From: Pedobacter panaciterrae
Lineage (GTDB): Bacteria; Bacteroidota; Bacteroidia; Sphingobacteriales; Sphingobacteriaceae
Direction of reading: 5' to 3'
Assembly (NCBI RefSeq): GCF_013204795.1
Contig: NZ_JABMKW010000017.1
Location: forward strand, 1-64,000
Length of the DNA: 64,000 bases
The notes under the pieces were generated by a model. The model did not search any database. It was not told the DNA's origin and worked only from the letters and a program-made list of their open reading frames with translations. Shown here piece after piece: positions 16,256 to 25,327 of the stretch; positions within the stretch are counted from its first letter, which is position 1; every line of letters starts with the position of its first letter. Both the position numbers and the translations under genes were made by a program.

Positions 16256-18796
16256 TTATTCTACACTTCCCTCTTCTTTTTTCTTTTTCTTACCCGGACT
16301 TTTATTTTCTACAACAATAACATCTCCTTCTTTATCATAATCGATTTCCAAAGTGTCTCCATCATGAATATCTCCTTTAAGGATTTCTTCAGCAATTGGA
16401 TCTTCAAGATATTTTTGTATTGCACGTTTAAGAGGTCTGGCTCCAAAGGCAGAATCAAAACCTTTATCAGCGATAAACTCTTTCGCTTTCTCTGTTAATT
16501 TAACTTCGTAACCTAAATTATGTACGCGGCCAAATAATGATTTCAATTCTATATCAATGATTTTGAATATCTCTTCTTTTCCTAAAGAATTGAAAACAAC
16601 CACATCATCAACACGGTTAAGAAACTCAGGAGCAAATGCACGTTTCAATGCAGTTTCGATAACCCCTCTTGAGTGCGCATCAACCTGGTTCACTTTAGCT
16701 GAAGTAGAGAAACCTACTCCTTGTCCGAAATCTTTTAGCTGACGGGCACCGATATTAGAAGTCATAATGATAATGGTATTTCTAAAATCCACTTTACGAC
16801 CTAAACTATCTGTAAGCTGTCCTTCATCAAGCACCTGCAATAATATGTTGAACACATCAGGGTGAGCTTTTTCAATCTCATCCAAAAGAATTACGGCATA
16901 AGGTTTACGTCTAACTTTTTCAGTTAACTGACCACCTTCTTCATAACCCACATATCCCGGAGGCGCGCCCACTAAACGTGATACCGCAAATTTCTCCATG
17001 TACTCACTCATATCAATTTGAATTAGTGAATCATCACTATCAAACATAAAACGAGCAAGTTCCTTAGCTAATTCAGTTTTACCAACACCCGTTGGACCTA
17101 AGAAAATAAATGAACCAATTGGTTTTTTAGGATCTTTTAATCCGGCTCTGGTACGTTGAATTGCTTTAGTCAGTTTTTTAATGGCATCATCCTGACCAAT
17201 AATTTTCTGTCCAACAGTCTCGTACATATTCAATAGCTTAACGCTATCAGTTTGTCCTACACGTTGTAACGGAATACCAGTCATCATAGAAACAACCTCA
17301 GCAACGTTATCTTCCGTAACGGTATAACGCTTAGTTTTAGTTTCATTCTCCCATTCAGCCTTAGCACGATCCAACTCCTCTAAAAGATTTTTTTCAGTAT
17401 CTCTTAATTTAGCTGCTTCTTCGTATTTCTGACTTTTTACAACTTTATTTTTTTCAAGCTTGATCTCTTCAATCTTGTTTTCAATTTCGATGATGTTCTC
17501 TGGAACATGAATGTTCGTTAAGTGAACTCTTGAACCGGCCTCATCTAAAGCATCAATAGCTTTATCTGGTAAAAACCTATCAGTAATGTATCTTGATGTT
17601 AAGGCCACACAAGCATTAATTGCTTCGTCGGTATATGTTACACCGTGGTGATCTTCGTATTTTTCTTTAATACGGTTTAATATCTCGATAGTTTCATCAG
17701 GTGTAGCAGGCTCAATCATTACCTTTTGGAAACGACGATCCAATGCACCATCTTTTTCTATATACTGACGGTATTCATCAAGCGTTGTGGCACCAATACA
17801 TTGTATTTCACCCCTGGCCAATGCAGGTTTAAACATATTCGATGCATCCAGTGAACCAGAAGCACCACCTGCACCTACAATTGTATGAATCTCATCAATA
17901 AACAAAATTACATCTGTAGATTTTTCAAGCTCGTTCATCACAGCTTTCATACGTTCTTCAAACTGCCCGCGGTATTTAGTACCTGCAACCAAAGACGCAA
18001 GGTCTAAAGTAACTACACGTTTGTTGAAAAGAACTCTTGATACCTTGCGTTGAACAATTCTCAAGGCCAATCCTTCGGCGATAGCTGATTTACCAACACC
18101 CGGCTCACCAATTAAAATTGGATTATTTTTTTTACGACGCGATAAGATCTGAGACACACGCTCAATTTCTTTTTCACGACCAACAATCGGGTCTAGTCTT
18201 CCTTCCTCAGCAGCTTTTGTTAAATCTCTTCCAAAATTATCCAAAACCGGGGTCTTAGATTTTATGTCAGAAACTTTTTTAGGGCTGCTAAAGCTCTCTT
18301 CCTCACGATAATCTTCATCACCGCCTGTTGATGCACTATTTTGAGTTTCGTCTTTGAATCCGTTTTTATTCACTTCAACCTCCTGTTTAAAGATTTCGTA
18401 ATTAACGTTGTATTGTAATAAAATCTGCGACGCAATATTATCATCATCACGAAGGATAGACAACAATAAATGCTCGGTTCCTATCAAATCGCTTTTAAAG
18501 ATTTTTGCCTCCAGATATGTTATCTTAAGAACCTTTTCAGCTTGTTTGGTTAAAGGAATGTTGCCCAGATTTACTGTTACACTTGAGGTACCTCTTACGG
18601 AATCCTCAATTGAGCGGCGAAGTTTTGAAGTATCAACTCCTAATGATTTCAATATCTTAATAGCCATACCATCGCCTTCGCGAATAAGGCCTAACAAAAG
18701 ATGTTCTGCGCCTATGTAATCGTGACCTAATCTCAGGGCTTCTTCCCTGCTAAAAGAAATCACGTCTTTTACTTGTGGAGAAAATTTAGCTTCCAT
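16256..18796 (-). CDS. clpC: ATP-dependent Clp protease ATP-binding subunit ClpC
   Basis: An 846-residue Hsp100 unfoldase that feeds substrates to ClpP. Two Clp N repeats (about 1-145) bind adaptors or substrates. AAA1 has GEPGVGKSA and [16 protein letters not shown]; a UVR/coiled middle part (about 435-485: [20 protein letters not shown]) marks it as ClpC rather than ClpA or ClpB. AAA2 has [24 protein letters not shown] and arginine-finger region. A VGF segment after GQG (about 700) may be the ClpP-binding loop. A Lys/Glu-rich tail ends the protein. No clpP, ctsR or mcsAB is nearby, so it is a single-gene unit. Confidence 0.95.
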   Translation of the reverse strand: MEAKFSPQVKDVISFSREEALRLGHDYIGAEHLLLGLIREGDGMAIKILKSLGVDTSKLRRSIEDSVRGTSSVTVNLGNIPLTKQAEKVLKITYLEAKIFKSDLIGTEHLLLSILRDDDNIASQILLQYNVNYEIFKQEVEVNKNGFKDETQNSASTGGDEDYREEESFSSPKKVSDIKSKTPVLDNFGRDLTKAAEEGRLDPIVGREKEIERVSQILSRRKKNNPILIGEPGVGKSAIAEGLALRIVQRKVSRVLFNKRVVTLDLASLVAGTKYRGQFEERMKAVMNELEKSTDVILFIDEIHTIVGAGGASGSLDASNMFKPALARGEIQCIGATTLDEYRQYIEKDGALDRRFQKVMIEPATPDETIEILNRIKEKYEDHHGVTYTDEAINACVALTSRYITDRFLPDKAIDALDEAGSRVHLTNIHVPENIIEIENKIEEIKLEKNKVVKSQKYEEAAKLRDTEKNLLEELDRAKAEWENETKTKRYTVTEDNVAEVVSMMTGIPLQRVGQTDSVKLLNMYETVGQKIIGQDDAIKKLTKAIQRTRAGLKDPKKPIGSFIFLGPTGVGKTELAKELARFMFDSDDSLIQIDMSEYMEKFAVSRLVGAPPGYVGYEEGGQLTEKVRRKPYAVILLDEIEKAHPDVFNILLQVLDEGQLTDSLGRKVDFRNTIIIMTSNIGARQLKDFGQGVGFSTSAKVNQVDAHSRGVIETALKRAFAPEFLNRVDDVVVFNSLGKEEIFKIIDIELKSLFGRVHNLGYEVKLTEKAKEFIADKGFDSAFGARPLKRAIQKYLEDPIAEEILKGDIHDGDTLEIDYDKEGDVIVVENKSPGKKKKKEEGSVE

Positions 18797-19162
18797 ATAT
18801 ACCTTTCTAAAATCCGGAATGCTCTAAACTATAAAAATTGTTTAATAAAAAGCATCCCTGATTTTTTTATTTTATCAACAATTACGCCATTGACTATTAA
18901 TTAGATGTTGGAACTGCCGTAATTTCATAAATGTTACCAATCTTTGACTAATTCATTTACGCATAATTTTCAATACTTCCACATATATCTATAGGCCAGA
19001 AACGCTTAATTAACTGTTTTAAACATATTCAGATCACTTTGTCGTATAAATGTAATGATTTTTATGGAATAATATCACCTGTCAAAACTGGATATTATCA
19101 ATAAAAAAACTACCAAAATGGCAGACTTTTGCCAGATCAAATAAAATGACGGCCCAACCATC
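18797..19162. other. Intergenic region upstream of clpC
   Basis: This 366-base AT-rich stretch lies between the lactonase stop and the clpC start, both on the minus strand. It must hold the clpC promoter, but I find no exact TAnnTTTG on the minus strand and no CIRCE-like or CtsR-like operator. A terminator-like hairpin at 19103-19134 belongs to the lactonase gene. Confidence 0.5.
19103..19134 (-). terminator. Probable terminator after the lactonase gene
   Basis: On the minus strand, TGGCA and TGCCA pair around a 6-base loop (19119-19123 with 19130-19134), about 29 bases past the stop codon. Downstream T-rich sequence includes seven T in a row. The stem is short, hence moderate confidence. 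Confidence 0.5.
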
Positions 19163-20317
19163 CTATTCAGCTGGAACCAACTTTAAGCATACAGGCTGCC
19201 CAACGTCTATTTTAACAGATGTTCCTGTCAATTTTCCGGTTGCTTTGTTTATTTTATAAACCGAAACATTATTGGCATCTTGGGCTGCAACCAGCATGAA
19301 ATTGCCAGACGGAGTTATCACAAAGTTTCTTGGCGTCTTATCAACATTGTATCGTTCAACAAATGTTAACCTACCATTCTTTTTATTGATAGCATAAGCT
19401 ACTATATTATTGGCATTACCTCTGTTTGATGCATACAAAAACAAGCCATTGGGCGATACATGTATATCTGCTGCACTATTTTCAGTAAAGGCTTCTGGCA
19501 TCATATTAACACTTTGTAAAAACGTTAACTTCCCATTATTATAGCTGTATACATTAACAATCGCTGTCATTTCCTGCACAAGGTAAAGGTATTTTTGATC
19601 TGGAGAGAAATCCATATGACGAGGACCATTACCAGGTTGTACACTTTCAAAGGCAGGTTCAGCAGGCGTTAAAGGCATTTTTTTGCTACTATCGTAATTA
19701 TAAATGTTTATCTTATCTGTTCCAAGGTCAGCATAAAACAGTATCTTCTCATTTTTTGACAATAGAGCCGAGTGTACATGCGGCCCCTCCTGTCTTAATT
19801 TATTGGCACTCCCTCCCTCATCCTGTATTGTTTGCGATGCCTGCGCTAAAGAGCCATCGCCATTTATGGGCAAAACAGTTAAACTACCACTCCCATAATT
19901 AGACACAAATACATTTTTACCATCCCTATCTATAGCAACATGGGCTGGCCCCACGCCTGAGGACGATTGCTTATTGATAAATTCCAGCTTACCAGTTGAA
20001 CGATCAAATTTAAATGAACTTACCTCTCCTACTTTGCTCGAATTAACCGCATAAACAAACTTAAGATCATTGCTTACTGTTAAAAAAGCAGGATTTTCTA
20101 CACCATCGATGTGGTTTAAATAGGTCATTTTACCACTTTCGTCATCAAATCGATAAACCAATATACCCTTGCTTTCATTAGTCCGGGTATAAGTACCAAT
20201 CAGCAGATCAAATGTTTTAGAGGAAGTACCTTTTTTCTGAGAAAGGCCAATAAGAGGCAATAACAATATAACCAGGAAAGGGACAGCCTGTTTTCTGCAT
20301 TTTTTGAAACAATTCAT
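19163..20317 (-). CDS. Exported lactonase-family (YbhE-type) seven-bladed beta-propeller
   Basis: A 384-residue propeller resembling 6-phosphogluconolactonase of the YbhE type. The leader VPFLVILLLPLIGLS (about 13-27) suggests export, after a basic N-terminus. Family motifs recur: LLIGTYTRTNESKGILVYRF, NPAFLTVSNDLKFVYAVN, GVGPAHVAIDRDGKNVFVSN, GNGPRHMDFSPDQKYLYL and a last blade with TPRNFVITPSGNFMLVAAQD. Since sugar phosphates are cytoplasmic, an exported member probably hydrolyses another lactone or only binds one. It is divergent from ettA (157 bases between). Confidence 0.82.
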   Translation of the reverse strand: MNCFKKCRKQAVPFLVILLLPLIGLSQKKGTSSKTFDLLIGTYTRTNESKGILVYRFDDESGKMTYLNHIDGVENPAFLTVSNDLKFVYAVNSSKVGEVSSFKFDRSTGKLEFINKQSSSGVGPAHVAIDRDGKNVFVSNYGSGSLTVLPINGDGSLAQASQTIQDEGGSANKLRQEGPHVHSALLSKNEKILFYADLGTDKINIYNYDSSKKMPLTPAEPAFESVQPGNGPRHMDFSPDQKYLYLVQEMTAIVNVYSYNNGKLTFLQSVNMMPEAFTENSAADIHVSPNGLFLYASNRGNANNIVAYAINKKNGRLTFVERYNVDKTPRNFVITPSGNFMLVAAQDANNVSVYKINKATGKLTGTSVKIDVGQPVCLKLVPAE

Positions 20318-20405
20318 TTACTTAATTTTATTGCTACAGGTGAATTTAGCTATCTAAAAAATTGGTTAATGTAAACATAGAAAAAATCTTTGACAGACGT
20401 TTTCT

Positions 20406-20413
20406 TATCTTTG
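20406..20413 (+). promoter_or_regulatory. Candidate -7 element upstream of ettA
   Basis: TATCTTTG is a perfect -7 element about 60 bases before the ettA start. The only TTTG upstream (20389-20392) is 13 bases away, shorter than the usual spacing. The leader would be about 58 nt. Confidence 0.4.
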
Positions 20414-20474
20414 CTCTGAATAGGGCTCAAATGTGTCCTTTTTCCACTAAAAACTATACTAACAAGAAACAACG

Positions 20475-22154
20475 ATGTCAGACGAGAAAATAATATTTTC
20501 AATGGCCGGGGTAAATAAGATTTACCCCCCTCAGAAACAGGTTTTAAAGAACATATACCTTTCCTTTTTTTATGGTGCAAAAATAGGTGTTATTGGTTTA
20601 AATGGATCGGGAAAATCATCGGTTTTGAAGATCATTGCTGGTATTGACAAAGCTTTTCAAGGCGAAGTTGTTTTCTCTCCGGGCTACACTGTAGGTTATC
20701 TTGCACAGGAGCCGGAACTAGATGAAAACAAAACAGTTAGAGAGGTTGTTGAAGAGGGCGTAGCTGAAATTACCGCTATCCTTAAAGAATACGAGTCTAT
20801 TAATGAACAGTTTGGTTTGCCGGAAGTTTACGAAGATGCTGATGCAATGGATAAACTAATGGCCAAACAAGGTGAGCTTCAGGACAAAATTGATGCTGTA
20901 AATGCATGGGAGCTGGATAACAAATTAGAACGTGCAATGGATGCGCTTCGCTGCCCAGATCCGGATACAAAAATTTCAGTACTATCGGGTGGAGAAAGAA
21001 GACGTGTGGCGATGTGTCGTTTACTACTGCAGGAACCAGATGTTTTATTACTAGATGAACCTACGAATCACCTTGATGCTGAAAGTATTGATTGGTTAGA
21101 GCAGTTTTTAAAAGAATACAAAGGAACTGTAATTGCAGTAACCCACGATAGGTATTTCCTTGATAATGTTGCCGGATGGATTCTTGAGTTAGACCGAGGT
21201 GAAGGTATTCCATGGAAAGGAAACTATTCATCATGGTTAGATCAAAAGGCTAAACGTTTGGCACAGGAAGAAAAAACGGAGAGCAAACGTCAGAAAACTC
21301 TTGAAAGAGAGCTTGAGTGGGTACGTATGGCACCGAAAGCGCGTCATGCTAAATCTAAAGCTCGTCTATCAAACTATGACAAGCTGGCATCAGAGGATTC
21401 GAGAGAAAGAGAAGACAAATTGGAATTGTTTATTCCGCCTGGACCAAGATTGGGGAATGTAGTTATTGAGGCAAACAATGTTACCAAAGCTTATGGCGAT
21501 AAATTGTTATTTGAGAATCTGAGTTTCTCTTTACCACCTGCCGGTATAGTAGGTATTATTGGCCCTAATGGTGCAGGTAAAACAACATTATTCCGCCTAA
21601 TTACTGAACAGGAAACTCCAGATACCGGGACATTCCGTGTTGGAGAAACTGTTTCACTTGGTTATGTAGATCAGATGCACAATGACCTTGACCCTGCCAA
21701 AACGGTATATGAAAATATTACTGATGGCTTAGATAATATCCAATTGGGTAACAAAGCGGTAAATGGGCGTGCATATGTTTCTAAATTCAACTTTAATGGT
21801 GGTGATCAGCAAAAGAAAGTTGGCATTTTATCTGGCGGAGAGCGTAATCGGGTGCATTTAGCCATCACTTTAAAGAAAGGTGCAAACGTATTGTTACTGG
21901 ATGAGCCAACCAATGATATCGACGTAAATACTTTACGTGCACTAGAAGAAGCCTTGGAAAACTTCGGTGGCTGTGCAGTTGTAATCAGTCACGATCGTTG
22001 GTTCCTAGACCGTATTTGTACACACATTTTAGCCTTTGAAGGAAACTCTCAGGTTTACTTCTTTGAAGGCAACTACAGTGATTACGAGGAAAACCGTAAA
22101 AAACGCCTGGGCGATGTAACTCCTCATCGCATTAGGTACAAAAAATTAGTATAG
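20475..22154 (+). CDS. ettA: ABC-F translation factor EttA
   Basis: A 559-residue soluble protein with two ABC ATPase domains and no membrane segments, close to the 555 residues of E. coli EttA, the energy-dependent translational throttle that binds the ribosomal E site. ABC1 has GLNGSGKSS (about 41-49), signature SGGERRRVAMCRLL and Walker B DVLLLDEPTNHLD. ABC2 has GPNGAGKTT, SGGERNRVHLAI and VLLLDEPTNDID. The interdomain linker (about 250-315) is strongly basic (APKARHAKSKARLSNYDKL), as in EttA. The YVDQM glutamine loop and start KIIFSMAGVNKIYPP fit the family. A strong terminator follows. Confidence 0.94.
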   Translation: MSDEKIIFSMAGVNKIYPPQKQVLKNIYLSFFYGAKIGVIGLNGSGKSSVLKIIAGIDKAFQGEVVFSPGYTVGYLAQEPELDENKTVREVVEEGVAEITAILKEYESINEQFGLPEVYEDADAMDKLMAKQGELQDKIDAVNAWELDNKLERAMDALRCPDPDTKISVLSGGERRRVAMCRLLLQEPDVLLLDEPTNHLDAESIDWLEQFLKEYKGTVIAVTHDRYFLDNVAGWILELDRGEGIPWKGNYSSWLDQKAKRLAQEEKTESKRQKTLERELEWVRMAPKARHAKSKARLSNYDKLASEDSREREDKLELFIPPGPRLGNVVIEANNVTKAYGDKLLFENLSFSLPPAGIVGIIGPNGAGKTTLFRLITEQETPDTGTFRVGETVSLGYVDQMHNDLDPAKTVYENITDGLDNIQLGNKAVNGRAYVSKFNFNGGDQQKKVGILSGGERNRVHLAITLKKGANVLLLDEPTNDIDVNTLRALEEALENFGGCAVVISHDRWFLDRICTHILAFEGNSQVYFFEGNYSDYEENRKKRLGDVTPHRIRYKKLV

Positions 22155-22164
22155 TACTCTTTAA

Positions 22165-22195
22165 CAAAACAGGCCGGTAATACCGGCCTGTTTTG
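22165..22195. terminator. Bidirectional terminator between ettA and the convergent isomerase gene
   Basis: A perfect long inverted repeat (CAAAACAGGCCGGTA 22165-22179, complement 22181-22195) gives a GC-rich stem flanked by A-run and T-run. It lies 11 bases past ettA and ends just before the stop of the minus-strand gene, so it should stop both transcripts. Confidence 0.88.
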
Positions 22196-22197
22196 TT

Positions 22198-23118
22198 TTA
22201 TTTATATTGCTTTTGTATTCTTAACAACAGCTCTTTCGTTTTTTTGATTCCCTCATCTTCCGACAAACCTTCGCCTTCATATTCAATACCCACAATACCA
22301 CTCCATTTTGCATCCTTAATAATTTTAAACATGCGATCGTAGTCGATATCTTTTTCATCACCCTTTTCATTGAAATTAAAGGTTTTCGCGCTAATTCCTT
22401 TTGCAAATGGAACCAGATCAGTTACTCCCTGGTACATATCGTACACTCTATCTGCACTCACTCTAAAATTACCAAAATCAGGCAAGGTGCCACAATAAGG
22501 GCTATTAACCTGTTTCATAACATCCGACAACCATTTTCCATCAGAAGAATACCCTCCATGATTTTCAACTATAATGTTGATTTTATTTTGCTTACCATAT
22601 TCAGTAAGTCTGCCTAAACCATCCACCACTGCAGTTTTCACATCCTGTTCAGATCCATTTCCTGCTGCATTTACCCGAATCGTTTTACAACCAAGCACTT
22701 TGGCCGCATCCACCCACTTATGGTGATTTTCAATAGCCTTTGAACGCGCTTTTTCATCAAGATTTCCCAATTCACCTTCTCCGTCAATCATGATTAAGTG
22801 ATTTTGAATTCCCTCATTTTGAGTTATGCTTTTTAGTTCTTTCAGGTATGCCGGATCAGTTTCTTTTTTATTAAAAAATGGACTTACATACTCAACTATA
22901 TCAATACCGAAATCTTTTTTAGCTTTTATAGGGAACTCAAGGTTTGTTAACTTACCGCCAAACAATGATTTATGCAATGACCACTGAGCTAAAGATATAC
23001 TGAAAAATTCTTTTTTAGGGAGTGCCAGTGCGTCAAACGGAATTAAAGAAGAAAGTCCTGCAGCTGCAGATAACATTCCTAAATCTTTGAGAAAACTTCT
23101 GCGATCTGTTGTATTCAT
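22198..23118 (-). CDS. Tat-exported sugar phosphate isomerase/epimerase-like TIM barrel
   Basis: A 306-residue xylose-isomerase-like TIM barrel with twin-arginine leader (DRRSFLKDLGMLSAAAGLSS). Likely metal ligands are Glu in IIVENHGGYSSDG, Asp in GTLPDFGNFR, His/Asn positions near AKTFNFNEKGDEKDIDY, and the last Glu in VGIEYEGEG. Substrate unknown. It lies 89 bases downstream of the esterase gene and is probably cotranscribed with the ROK kinase and esterase. It is a distant paralogue of the other TIM barrel at 11.7-12.6 kb. Confidence 0.8.
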   Translation of the reverse strand: MNTTDRRSFLKDLGMLSAAAGLSSLIPFDALALPKKEFFSISLAQWSLHKSLFGGKLTNLEFPIKAKKDFGIDIVEYVSPFFNKKETDPAYLKELKSITQNEGIQNHLIMIDGEGELGNLDEKARSKAIENHHKWVDAAKVLGCKTIRVNAAGNGSEQDVKTAVVDGLGRLTEYGKQNKINIIVENHGGYSSDGKWLSDVMKQVNSPYCGTLPDFGNFRVSADRVYDMYQGVTDLVPFAKGISAKTFNFNEKGDEKDIDYDRMFKIIKDAKWSGIVGIEYEGEGLSEDEGIKKTKELLLRIQKQYK

Positions 23119-23207
23119 GTTCTTATTTATAAAGGGTAACTATCGGTTTTGTCCTTCTAAAATAGGAATAATTCCAGCAGATTTCTCTAGTTATTTATGA
23201 AAACGTA

Positions 23208-24026
23208 TTATTTTTTGATGAATTGATTATTAAAGAACATCAGTTGAAATCCGATCGCGTTTTTCCAATAATCCCAGTTATGAGATCCCGGTCTGATGGT
23301 AAAATCATGCGGAATGTTATTGTATTGCAGTTTCTCGTGCAATTTGATATTCACATTGTAAAAAAAATCTTCAGAGCCACAATCGATAGTTAAAGCAAGT
23401 TTGTTAGGAACAAGTAGATAGGTTAAATCGATAACAGAATTTGCTTTCCAACGCTCAGGATATTTATCTTCAGGTCCAAGGCGCTTGGCGATGTCCCAGT
23501 TCAACGGGAAAGGTTTAATGTCTACACCACCACTCATACTACCAGCAGCGCCAAATATGTCCTGATGTTTAAAGGCCAAATATAGTGCACCATGGCCGCC
23601 CATACTTAAACCTGTAATTGCACGACCTTTTCTATCTTTTATGGTCTTATATTTTTGATCTATCCAATTAACCAGTTCAGTAGCTACATAAGTTTCATAT
23701 TTCCAGGCGGGGTCTTCAGGACTATCAAAATACCAACTGGTAACATTTCCATCGGGGCATACAATGATCATCTGATAATGATCTGCATATTCCTTAATTG
23801 ATGGCACCTTATTTACCCAACCAGAATAAGCATCTCCGGCTCCGTGCAGTAAATAAACTGTTGGATATGTCTTGCCTTCATTGTAACCCTCAGGAGTAAT
23901 TACAACAGCCTTAATATTTTTCTTCATTGCAGCGCTATAGGTCGATACCGTATCAACCTTAGCTGCAAAAACTGATTCGGCACTAAAAAATGCAAAGATG
24001 CCGATGAGAAAACCCCATTTTTTCAT
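23208..24026 (-). CDS. Exported esterase D-like alpha/beta hydrolase
   Basis: A 272-residue hydrolase with signal peptide (WGFLIGIFAFFSAESVFA). The esterase D / antigen 85-like fold is indicated by KTYPTVYLLHGAGDAYSGW, the nucleophile elbow ITGLSMGGHGALYLAF (Ser in GLSMG), the acid region DCGSEDFFYN and His in RPGSHNWDYW. Such enzymes of Bacteroidota cleave acetyl or feruloyl esters from polysaccharides, or small esters. It starts three bases after the ROK kinase stop, so the genes are coupled. Confidence 0.85.
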   Translation of the reverse strand: MKKWGFLIGIFAFFSAESVFAAKVDTVSTYSAAMKKNIKAVVITPEGYNEGKTYPTVYLLHGAGDAYSGWVNKVPSIKEYADHYQMIIVCPDGNVTSWYFDSPEDPAWKYETYVATELVNWIDQKYKTIKDRKGRAITGLSMGGHGALYLAFKHQDIFGAAGSMSGGVDIKPFPLNWDIAKRLGPEDKYPERWKANSVIDLTYLLVPNKLALTIDCGSEDFFYNVNIKLHEKLQYNNIPHDFTIRPGSHNWDYWKNAIGFQLMFFNNQFIKK

Positions 24027-24029
24027 TTT

Positions 24030-24902
24030 CTAATTACTTATCCAGGTACATGCAGCACCTACAAGAGCAGCGTCTTCCCACATCTCGCTTTGCTTTATTA
24101 CCACGGTTTTATTAACTAACTTTTCCTGCAATTTAGTAATAAAATGATCCCATGTTTTGGCAATATTTCCACCAATTACCAACACCTGTGGATTTTCATC
24201 AGCAATAAAATCATTTAAGAAAGCCGCCAGGTTTGTAGAAAACTCTTCAAATAGTTGTTCCGTTACAGACTCATCTGCCGTAGCGAGCAATTCTTCAACA
24301 TTTTTCGCTTCCTTTCCGGTTAACTCTTTATAGTGTTTCAAGAACCATCGGGTTGATATGTATTCTTCAGCAATACTGTCTTGAAAAGGAGCAAATGCTA
24401 AGTTCATATCCGTTACCCGACCATTGCAATTACTTGTTGAGCCAAGTCCTGTACCCAATGTTATTCCTATTGCTCTTTCAAAATCTGATGCAGCACCCGA
24501 TGCAAGTTCACCTCTTAAAAATGCTTCTGCATCATTTATGAAAACAATATGCTCACCTGGAATGCCTAATTTTTCGGATAAAATAGTGCGGATATTTAAT
24601 CCATATAATGAATCATATTTCTGCATACCTTTCATCAATGAAATACCTTCCTGATAATCGAAGGGTCCGGGCATGGCTATTCCAATTCTTATTGTCTCAT
24701 CAGAAGATTTTAAAATTAGTGAAGAAAGTGCATCTACCCACGACTGGATAATTACTTCTGCACTGTCCATTGATGCCACGCGTAAACGTTGCATAGAACT
24801 ATCAATAACTTTATATGTTGAGCAATCTACGTGTGCTGCTGTGATATGAGAGCCACCTATGTCGACCCCAATAAAGGGAAGTTTAGAGGTTTTAGTATTC
24901 AT
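24030..24902 (-). CDS. ROK family sugar kinase lacking the zinc motif
   Basis: A 290-residue cytoplasmic protein of the ROK family (sugar kinases and repressors). ATP-binding features are GVDIGGSHITAA (about 12-23) and GITLGTGLGS (about 146-155); the catalytic Asp is in FINDAEAFLRGE. No helix-turn-helix domain precedes, so it is a kinase rather than a repressor. The usual CxCGxxGC zinc motif is absent; only scattered Cys residues are present, which recalls polyphosphate-glucokinase-like members. Probably it phosphorylates glucose or a similar sugar released by the exported neighbours. Confidence 0.82.
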   Translation of the reverse strand: MNTKTSKLPFIGVDIGGSHITAAHVDCSTYKVIDSSMQRLRVASMDSAEVIIQSWVDALSSLILKSSDETIRIGIAMPGPFDYQEGISLMKGMQKYDSLYGLNIRTILSEKLGIPGEHIVFINDAEAFLRGELASGAASDFERAIGITLGTGLGSTSNCNGRVTDMNLAFAPFQDSIAEEYISTRWFLKHYKELTGKEAKNVEELLATADESVTEQLFEEFSTNLAAFLNDFIADENPQVLVIGGNIAKTWDHFITKLQEKLVNKTVVIKQSEMWEDAALVGAACTWISN

Positions 24903-25054
24903 TTATTTAGGTCTATTTGGTTAACAATAGAATTGCTTTGATTCTACAACTCAAATAAAGACATTTAAACCGTTTTAGCAAAATTTATTTACATTTTTTT
25001 ATTGCTTAAAAAGTGGCAGAATGCTAATAAATTGAAGATGGCAAAAAATATTAT

Positions 25055-25282
25055 CTATTTCACTGGCCTTGGTCCACGTTTGTAGATAACCAACCCATTT
25101 AGGAAATTGCGAAGAATCTGATCGCCACAAGGTTTAAAATTTGGGTGGTCATCACTTCTAAAGAACGAGCCCAATTCACTCTTGGTGATCTTAAAGTTTA
25201 CTAATTCCATGATCTTAATAATATCATCATTAGTTAGTTCAAGTGCTACACGCAACTTTTTAAAAATATCGTTATTGCTCAT
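25055..25282 (-). CDS. DUF1456 family protein, single-repeat form
   Basis: A 75-residue protein matching one DUF1456 repeat: NNDIFKKLRVALELTNDDII, then VNFKITKSELGSFFRSDDHP and a C-terminal ILRNFLNGLVIYKRG. The better-known YehS-type proteins have two such repeats in about 150 residues; this protein has one. Function unknown. It lies 45 bases from the helicase gene, on the same strand downstream, and may be cotranscribed. Confidence 0.8.
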   Translation of the reverse strand: MSNNDIFKKLRVALELTNDDIIKIMELVNFKITKSELGSFFRSDDHPNFKPCGDQILRNFLNGLVIYKRGPRPVK

Positions 25283-25327
25283 ATGTTGAGTTTTATATAG
25301 TAAATCCTTTAGATGCTTTTGGTTCCA

